This document shows positions 59,460 to 64,000 of a stretch of DNA of 64,000 bases, in pieces. The first letter of the stretch is position 1, and every line of letters starts with the position of its first letter. The notes beneath the pieces are model-generated. The model did not search any database. It was not told where the DNA came from and saw nothing but the letters and a program-made list of their open reading frames with translations. The stretch is from Trueperaceae bacterium (GTDB lineage Bacteria; Deinococcota; Deinococci; Deinococcales; Trueperaceae): contig DASVCN010000024.1 in the NCBI GenBank assembly GCA_036381595.1, forward strand, positions 114,324 through 178,323. Direction: 5' to 3'. The position numbers and the translations under genes were made by a program.

Positions 59460-61423
59460 TGGCCGACGTCAACCTGCCGAAAGGGCCCCTCACCGACATG
59501 AGCGACCGCCGCTACACGGTCGAGGAAGCCAAGGCGGAGCACCGCGAGCAGCGCCGTCACCGTCGCAAGGAGCTGCGCCGCGAAGGCGACTTCGACGAGG
59601 ACGGGCAGGCGTTCAAGAAGGCGTTCGACGGGCAGATAATGCGGCGGCTCCTCCGCTACCTGAAGCCGTACCGCTGGCAACTCTTCTTCGGAGTGCTGCT
59701 GCTGCTCTCCTACAGCGTCCTCGTGCCCGCGTTCCCGTCTCTAATCGCGCGCGCGGTCGACAACTACATCGTGGCCAACCGCGCGCCCTTCAACGGCTGG
59801 ACCATCGATCAGCGGCTCGACGGCCTCACCACGATCGTGCTCATCTACGTGGGGCTACGACTGCTGAACTTCGGATTGCGCTACGGCTACACGTACCTCG
59901 TATCCTGGCTGGGCCAGCACGTCATCTACGACATCCGCGAGGAGATCTTCACCAAGGTACAGAGGCTCCACCTCGGCTTCTTCGACCGCACCCCGGTCGG
60001 CCGACTGATCACCCGCATCACCAGCGACGTGGACGCCATCCAGCAGATGATGACCAACGGCGTGGTGGGACTGATCGCCGACGTCGGCCTCATCGTTGGC
60101 CTGATGGTCTACATGTTCAGCATCAACTGGCAGTTGGCCCTGATCACGCTGACGGTCATGCCCCTGCTCTTCCTCTCGCTGAACTTCCTGCGAACCCGCA
60201 TCCGCGACGCCTACCGGACGGTGAGACTCCGCATAAGCCGCTCCAACGCCTACTTAGCGGAGAACCTCGAGGGGATGCGAACGGTTCAGCTGTTCAACCG
60301 CGAGACGCGCAACCAGCAGGCGTTCGACCGCATCAACCTGGGGCTGCTCGACGCCCAGGTCGAACAGGTCCGCTGGTTCAGCCTCTTCTTCCCCGCAGTG
60401 CAGCTCGTCGGTGGGATCTCGACCGCCCTGATCCTCTACTACACGGCCCGGCAACTGCTTGGGCCCGGCTTCTCCGAAGCGGTCACGATCGGGGTGTTCA
60501 TCGCCTTCAACCAGTACAGCACGATGTTCTTCCGCCCCCTTCAGGACCTCTCTGACAAGTACAACATCATGCAGGCGGCGATGGCCTCGAGCGAGAGGAT
60601 CTTCGGCCTGCTCGACACGCCGGAGCTCGTGGCCGACCCCGCGGATCCGCTCGGCTTCGACAGCGGGTTCCGCGGCGAGGTCGAGTTCGACCACGTATGG
60701 TTCGCCTACCAGAACGAAGAGTGGGTCCTGCGCGACCTCTCCTTCGAGATCGCGCCCGGCGAATCGGTGGCGTTCGTGGGTCACACCGGGGCCGGCAAGA
60801 CCACCATCATCAGCCTCGTCTCGCGCTTCTACGATGTGCAGCGCGGAGCGGTGCGGATCGACGGCAAGGACGTGCGCGAGTACGAGCAGATCGACCTGAG
60901 GCGGCACGTGGGGATCGTCCTGCAGGACCCGTTCCTCTTCACGGGCACGGTGCGCAGCAACATCACTCTGGGGGACGACACCATCCCGCTCGAGCAGGTC
61001 ATCGAGGCGGCGAAGTTCGTGAACGCCCACTCGTTCATCGAGCACCTCCCGCGAGGCTACGACACACCTGTGCGGGAGCGCGGAGCCGGCTTCTCGACCG
61101 GCCAGAAGCAGCTCATCGCCTTCGCCCGGGCGCTCGTGCAGAACCCCGACATCCTGCTCGTGCTGGATGAAGCGACCGCCAACATCGACACCGAGACCGA
61201 GGAGCTCATCCAGGATGCGCTGGAGAAGCTCATGCAGGGGCGCACGACGATCATAATCGCGCACCGGCTCTCGACGATCCAGGACGTGGACCGGATCATG
61301 GTGATGCGCAAGGGCAAACTGATCGAGCAGGGGAACCATTACGAGCTGCTCGAGCAGGGCGGCTACTACCGGCGGCTCTACGAACTCCAGTACCAGGGTC
61401 AGGAGGAGCGGAGCGAGGCGTAA
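59459..61423 (+). CDS. ABC exporter half-transporter, catalytic Walker-B subunit (TmrA-like)
   Basis: A 654-aa half-transporter with a ~65-residue charged N-terminal extension before the six-helix domain. Walker A HTGAGKTT; Walker B ends VLDEA with the catalytic Glu571. Its signature is FSTGQ (545-549) in place of LSGGQ. Combined with the partner, one composite site is canonical (this Walker B plus the partner LSGGQ) and the other degenerate (partner Asp plus this FSTGQ). This asymmetry is the hallmark of TmrAB/BmrCD-type exporters. Coupled to the upstream gene by TGATG. Confidence 0.93.
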   Translation: MADVNLPKGPLTDMSDRRYTVEEAKAEHREQRRHRRKELRREGDFDEDGQAFKKAFDGQIMRRLLRYLKPYRWQLFFGVLLLLSYSVLVPAFPSLIARAVDNYIVANRAPFNGWTIDQRLDGLTTIVLIYVGLRLLNFGLRYGYTYLVSWLGQHVIYDIREEIFTKVQRLHLGFFDRTPVGRLITRITSDVDAIQQMMTNGVVGLIADVGLIVGLMVYMFSINWQLALITLTVMPLLFLSLNFLRTRIRDAYRTVRLRISRSNAYLAENLEGMRTVQLFNRETRNQQAFDRINLGLLDAQVEQVRWFSLFFPAVQLVGGISTALILYYTARQLLGPGFSEAVTIGVFIAFNQYSTMFFRPLQDLSDKYNIMQAAMASSERIFGLLDTPELVADPADPLGFDSGFRGEVEFDHVWFAYQNEEWVLRDLSFEIAPGESVAFVGHTGAGKTTIISLVSRFYDVQRGAVRIDGKDVREYEQIDLRRHVGIVLQDPFLFTGTVRSNITLGDDTIPLEQVIEAAKFVNAHSFIEHLPRGYDTPVRERGAGFSTGQKQLIAFARALVQNPDILLVLDEATANIDTETEELIQDALEKLMQGRTTIIIAHRLSTIQDVDRIMVMRKGKLIEQGNHYELLEQGGYYRRLYELQYQGQEERSEA

Positions 61424-61591
61424 GGGCAGAGTGGTGTCTCCGCCTGCAGAGCACTCACGTTCATCTCACCCCTACTTACAGTTTCGGTCGCCGCTTGCCC
61501 CTAAACTCGGCCTTCAAGGGCAAGGCAGCACCCTCCCGGAACGACTCACAGTCCTGGCGGAAGCAGGACGACCCCTCCAAGGAAGAGAAGC

Positions 61592-61623
61592 GAGACCGGA
61601 CGCCCTTCCGGTCTCTTCTCTTT
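61592..61623 (+). terminator. Terminator after the ABC exporter operon
   Basis: Stem GAGACCGGA (61592-61600) / TCCGGTCTC (61607-61615) with a six-base loop, followed by TTCTCTTT: a good intrinsic terminator for the plus strand. Confidence 0.85.
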
Positions 61624-61666
61624 GGATCGGTTGCCGGACCTCGCCGGCGCACCCCTCCGTCTCGGA

Positions 61667-62155
61667 TCAGTCGTCCTGGTCCACCTGCACCCGGTAGAAG
61701 AACGTTTCCTCCTGGCCGGGCTCCATCGGAACGAGCAGAGTCCAGCGGATGGCGTCGTACGTGTTCGGCTCCGCCACCTCGCGGTCTTCGCTTTCTCCCA
61801 CCATCACCGGTTCGGCCGAGTACTCGTTGCTCCCGGGAGCGGAGTACTCGGTGAGCACCCGTTCGGAAGCGGGGGTTGCCGAGTTGGGCACGTACGAGGT
61901 GCCCTCGGGGATGGGACCGATGATCTCGACGATTCCCTCGGGCAGCGTCTCCTCGCTCCGGTTTATCGCGGTGATGCGGTATTCGACGATCTGCCCCGGC
62001 CTGGCGGTGGTCGCGGGACGCAGCTGTTCGTCTCCCTGGACCACGCTCACGAGGAAGGTCTCTATGCGGATTTCTATCGGGTTCTGCGCGGCCTCCTGAG
62101 CGAATGTCAGGCCCACCAGCGTCAGCGATACGAGTAGCAGCGCAAGACGTTTCAT
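61667..62155 (-). CDS. Small exported DUF11-like beta-sandwich protein
   Basis: A 162-aa protein: signal peptide MKRLALLLVSLTLVGLTFAQ, then one domain with EIRIETFLVSVVQGDEQLRPATTARPGQIVEYRITAINRSEETLPEGIVEIIGPIPEGTSYV, the pattern of DUF11/isopeptide-like repeats found in surface proteins. The C-terminus YDAIRWTLLVPMEPGQEETFFYRVQV matches the repeat end. Probably a cell-surface or periplasmic protein; function unknown. ATG 62155 lies six bases after a TATCTT box and no Shine-Dalgarno is present. Confidence 0.8.
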   Translation of the reverse strand: MKRLALLLVSLTLVGLTFAQEAAQNPIEIRIETFLVSVVQGDEQLRPATTARPGQIVEYRITAINRSEETLPEGIVEIIGPIPEGTSYVPNSATPASERVLTEYSAPGSNEYSAEPVMVGESEDREVAEPNTYDAIRWTLLVPMEPGQEETFFYRVQVDQDD

Positions 62156-62161
62156 CGGCCC

Positions 62162-62167
62162 AAGATA
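62162..62167 (-). promoter_or_regulatory. -10 box of the DUF11-like gene
   Basis: TATCTT on minus, six bases before the ATG at 62155: leaderless type. -35 not clear. Confidence 0.5.
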
Positions 62168-62268
62168 ACAGGGACGAATGACAAACTGTTGAGCAGTTCT
62201 TAAAGTTGCGCTTAAGGCTCGAAGCGGAGTAGGCCTCGCGGATCGGCCCGGTGTGCAGCGCCCTCCAC

Positions 62269-62296
62269 TTGCCCGCCGCGGCCCCTCTGTTATACT
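62269..62296 (+). promoter_or_regulatory. Promoter of the tRNA-Ala gene
   Basis: TTGCCC (62269-62274), 16-bp spacer, TATACT (62291-62296). The transcript should begin ~45 bases before the tRNA. Confidence 0.6.
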
Positions 62297-62346
62297 GGCG
62301 GTCGCTCGCAAGCGGCCTGGGCCGTGGAGGGCGCGATATCCCGTAA

Positions 62347-62422
62347 GGGGCCGTGGCGCAGTTGGGAGCGCGCGTGAATCGCACTCACGAGGTCAGGGGT
62401 TCGAATCCCCTCGGCTCCACCA
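62347..62422 (+). tRNA. tRNA-Ala (anticodon CGC)
   Basis: Complete cloverleaf: acceptor GGGGCCG/CGGCTCC, D-arm GCGC/GCGC, anticodon stem CGTGA/TCACG with loop ATCGCAC (anticodon CGC, reading GCG), T-arm AGGGG/CCCCT with TTCGAAT. The G3-U70 wobble pair, the main alanine identity element, is present. Discriminator A at 62419 and an encoded CCA (62420-62422). Promoter upstream and terminator downstream. Confidence 0.97.
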
Positions 62423-62433
62423 TCTGAAAATGT

Positions 62434-62468
62434 CGTAGGGCGTGAGCTCCTGGCTCGCGCCCTACGTT
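62434..62468. terminator. Bidirectional terminator between tRNA-Ala and the HD-GYP gene
   Basis: CGTAGGGCGTGAG (62434-62446) pairs with CTCGCGCCCTACG (62454-62466) with one wobble or mismatch and a seven-base loop. On the minus strand it is followed by ACATTTT, so it ends the HD-GYP transcript; on plus by TTCAGTT for the tRNA. Confidence 0.85.
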
Positions 62469-63499
62469 CAGTTCGGTCCGCTCAGCGACCTGCCTTGGGA
62501 GTGGAGGGGGAGCCTGGGCTGCTCGGCCGCGGCCTCGGGCTGGCTGGCGACCTGTACCCTGCCCTCCTCGAAGAGGCGGCAGTAGGTCTCGACCAGCGCC
62601 GGGTCGAACTGGCTGCCGGCGCCGCTGCGCAACTCCTCGACGGCGTCCTGCCGGCTTAGCGCCTTCCGGTAGGGGCGGTCGCTCGAGAGTGCCTCGAAAA
62701 CGTCGACCACGGCCAGGATCCGGCCGAAGAGTGGTATGTCCTCGCCGCGCAGGCCGCCAGGGTAGCCCGAGCCGTCCCAACGCTCGTGATGAGCGCCGAC
62801 TCCCTCCGCAACGCGGCGGAAACTGTCGATGGAGCTGAGCAGGTTCGCGCCCAGCCTGGCATGGCGCCGCATCACCAGGTACTCCTCGAGGGTCAACCCG
62901 CCCGGCTTGCGGAGTATCTCCCGGGGGACGGTCACCTTGCCGATGTCGTGGAGCAGACCCGCCCAGTACAGCTCCTCCAGCTCACGGTCCCTGAGACCGA
63001 GGGCCTCGCCGAGGGTCCGCGAGTTGGCGGCGACCCGGTCGCAGTGCTCACCGTCGGGTTCGTCTTCGGTCTCGACGGCGACCGCGAAGCTCTTGAGTGC
63101 GGTGATCTGGGTGCGGATGAGGCTGCGCCGGCGCTCGTCCACGAGCCCCAGCAGGCGTCCCGAGATGCCGGCGACGACCAGGTAGAAGAGCTGCCGCGAG
63201 ATCCAGGAGAGGTCTCCCAGGGCAGCGAACGTCGTAAGCGGGCTCAGTGCCAGACCGGCAGCCGCGGCGACGACCAGCGCTCCGCGCAAGCCGAAGAAGT
63301 AGGCGCCCACGATGATGGGCACGTACATGCCGTGTACTGTCACCTCTGCGAGGGGCGGCCATTGGGCGAGCAACGCGAATGCCAGTAGTGATCCGATAAC
63401 CCAGCCCAATCCAACTCGCTTGCGCCGGATGTCATCGAGGAGATGTGAGCGCGAACTGCGGGCTTGCAGTTCGCCCGGATGAAGTTGACGTGATGCCAC
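62468..63499 (-). CDS. Membrane HD-GYP-domain protein, likely c-di-GMP phosphodiesterase
   Basis: A 343-aa protein. Four predicted transmembrane helices at residues ~30-115 (VGLGWVIGSLLAFALLAQWP; MYVPIIVGAYFFGLRGALVVAAAAGLALSPL; FYLVVAGISGRLLGLV) form a small sensory domain. The C-terminal HD-GYP domain has HDIGK at 184-188 and HHERWDGSGYPGGL at 237-250, the full signature for metal binding and c-di-GMP hydrolysis. GTG start after GGAGGAATACCG. Divergent from a gene whose N-terminus is also a membrane sensor domain. Confidence 0.93.
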   Translation of the reverse strand: MASRQLHPGELQARSSRSHLLDDIRRKRVGLGWVIGSLLAFALLAQWPPLAEVTVHGMYVPIIVGAYFFGLRGALVVAAAAGLALSPLTTFAALGDLSWISRQLFYLVVAGISGRLLGLVDERRRSLIRTQITALKSFAVAVETEDEPDGEHCDRVAANSRTLGEALGLRDRELEELYWAGLLHDIGKVTVPREILRKPGGLTLEEYLVMRRHARLGANLLSSIDSFRRVAEGVGAHHERWDGSGYPGGLRGEDIPLFGRILAVVDVFEALSSDRPYRKALSRQDAVEELRSGAGSQFDPALVETYCRLFEEGRVQVASQPEAAAEQPRLPLHSQGRSLSGPN

Positions 63500-63752
63500 C
63501 GGTATTCCTCCGCCACGAGGATTCCCCCATAGGTCCCTCGTTGGTCGAAGGATTGCAGTTCAGGACTCATTCTGCTGTAACTTTCCCCTCTCGAACCCGG
63601 TTCGGAGCCTTAACGGAGAAGAGTCACTGCGACGAGCTTCCGGATGCCTTAACGAGCGGCCCGGTAGATGACCACTACGGGGACGCGTGGCGCCAGTGGA
63701 TAATGTGAGCACGACGTGCCGGAACAGCCGATACGGTTCGTCAGAGGTGACG

Positions 63753-64000
63753 ATGAACGAGCGTCCAAGCCTGGTGGGGCCGAAGCGGGCTCACCCCCTT
63801 GTCTTGCTGCTGATCGTTCTGCTCGTGCCACTCATCGCCTTCATCGACTACCTGACCGGGCCCGAGCTCGGTTCGTCGCTCTTCTACACGATCCCGATAG
63901 TCGTGATGGCGCGCATCGCCAGCCGCTTCGCCGCCTGGGCGACGCTGGTACTGGCCGCGCTCGGCTGGATGACGGTCGACGTCCTCACCACGCCGAGCTA
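63753..64000 (+). CDS. N-terminus of a membrane sensor protein, cut by window end
   Basis: Opens at ATG 63753 after AGAGGTGACG and remains open to the last base (82 codons). Contains two or three transmembrane helices, first LVLLLIVLLVPLIAFIDYLTG, then SSLFYTIPIVVMARIASRFAAWATLVLAALGWM. The motif DYLTGPELGSSLFYTIPI is common at the N-terminus of GGDEF, HD-GYP or histidine-kinase sensors in bacteria. The effector domain lies outside the window. Confidence 0.75.
   Translation, partial: MNERPSLVGPKRAHPLVLLLIVLLVPLIAFIDYLTGPELGSSLFYTIPIVVMARIASRFAAWATLVLAALGWMTVDVLTTPS

Noticed and set aside
1-64000. Mobile elements, prophage, integrase or transposase genes
   Set aside because: No transposase, integrase, inverted-repeat pair or composition break was seen.

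Overview
This window is high-GC bacterial chromosome, densely packed with mostly housekeeping genes. It contains no rRNA, CRISPR array, phage block or insertion sequence that I can recognise. The best lineage guess is Deinococcota, perhaps a Truepera-like member. This is inferred from a LitR/CarH-type MerR regulator paired with an LdrP-like CRP protein, a TmrAB-like asymmetric ABC exporter, a Taq-type M32 carboxypeptidase, a Uma2-like protein, and many start codons lying 5-9 bases after a TANNNT -10 box (leaderless-type promoters). No 16S or marker search could be run.

Layout. 1-3106: 3' end of argF, then argC and argJ, overlapping (arginine synthesis). 3199-5389: NTF2-like protein, lpdA, CsbD-like protein. 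5493-8758: promoter, structured leader, leuS, P-loop kinase. 8747-11771: mreC and maf on minus, then bcp, rpiA and acpS on plus. 11864-13660: regulatory module made of a B12-binding MerR protein, a tiny overlapping ORF and a CRP protein, behind a consensus promoter with 11-bp direct-repeat operators. 13809-19914: rnhA, M20 peptidase, orphan response regulator, stand-alone dsRNA-binding protein, CPA-type antiporter, second CRP protein. 19948-20176: four-copy 57-bp tandem array. 20178-28728: complete mrpABCDEFG Na+/H+ antiporter operon, preceded by a DsbA-like protein and an M32 carboxypeptidase.

28857-33584: dynamin-like GTPase and an unusual three-gene set of exported proteins. 34000-43512: pheA, S4 protein, Uma2-like remnant, carB, uncharacterised 507-aa protein, rnr, a 58-bp repeat pair and cutA. 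43706-49935: PRC-barrel protein, small protein, polyprenyl diphosphate synthase, rex, SPOR protein, TPR protein, rlmN. 50125-57511: PAS/GAF histidine kinase, glgC, ftsH, PASTA protein with a truncated kinase-like N-terminus. 57696-64000: heterodimeric ABC exporter, small exported protein, tRNA-Ala(CGC), HD-GYP protein, and the start of a membrane protein cut by the window end.

The genes fit a free-living aerobe: arginine and pyrimidine precursors (argF/C/J, carB), phenylalanine (pheA), glycogen (glgC), NADH sensing (rex), Na+/pH homeostasis (Mrp plus a CPA antiporter) and peroxide defence (bcp). The most unusual parts are the LitR-like/CRP module, whose sensor keeps the cobalamin ligand but lacks the residues linked to the light reaction, the exported-protein cluster at 30621-33584, and the PASTA protein built on half of a kinase N-lobe.
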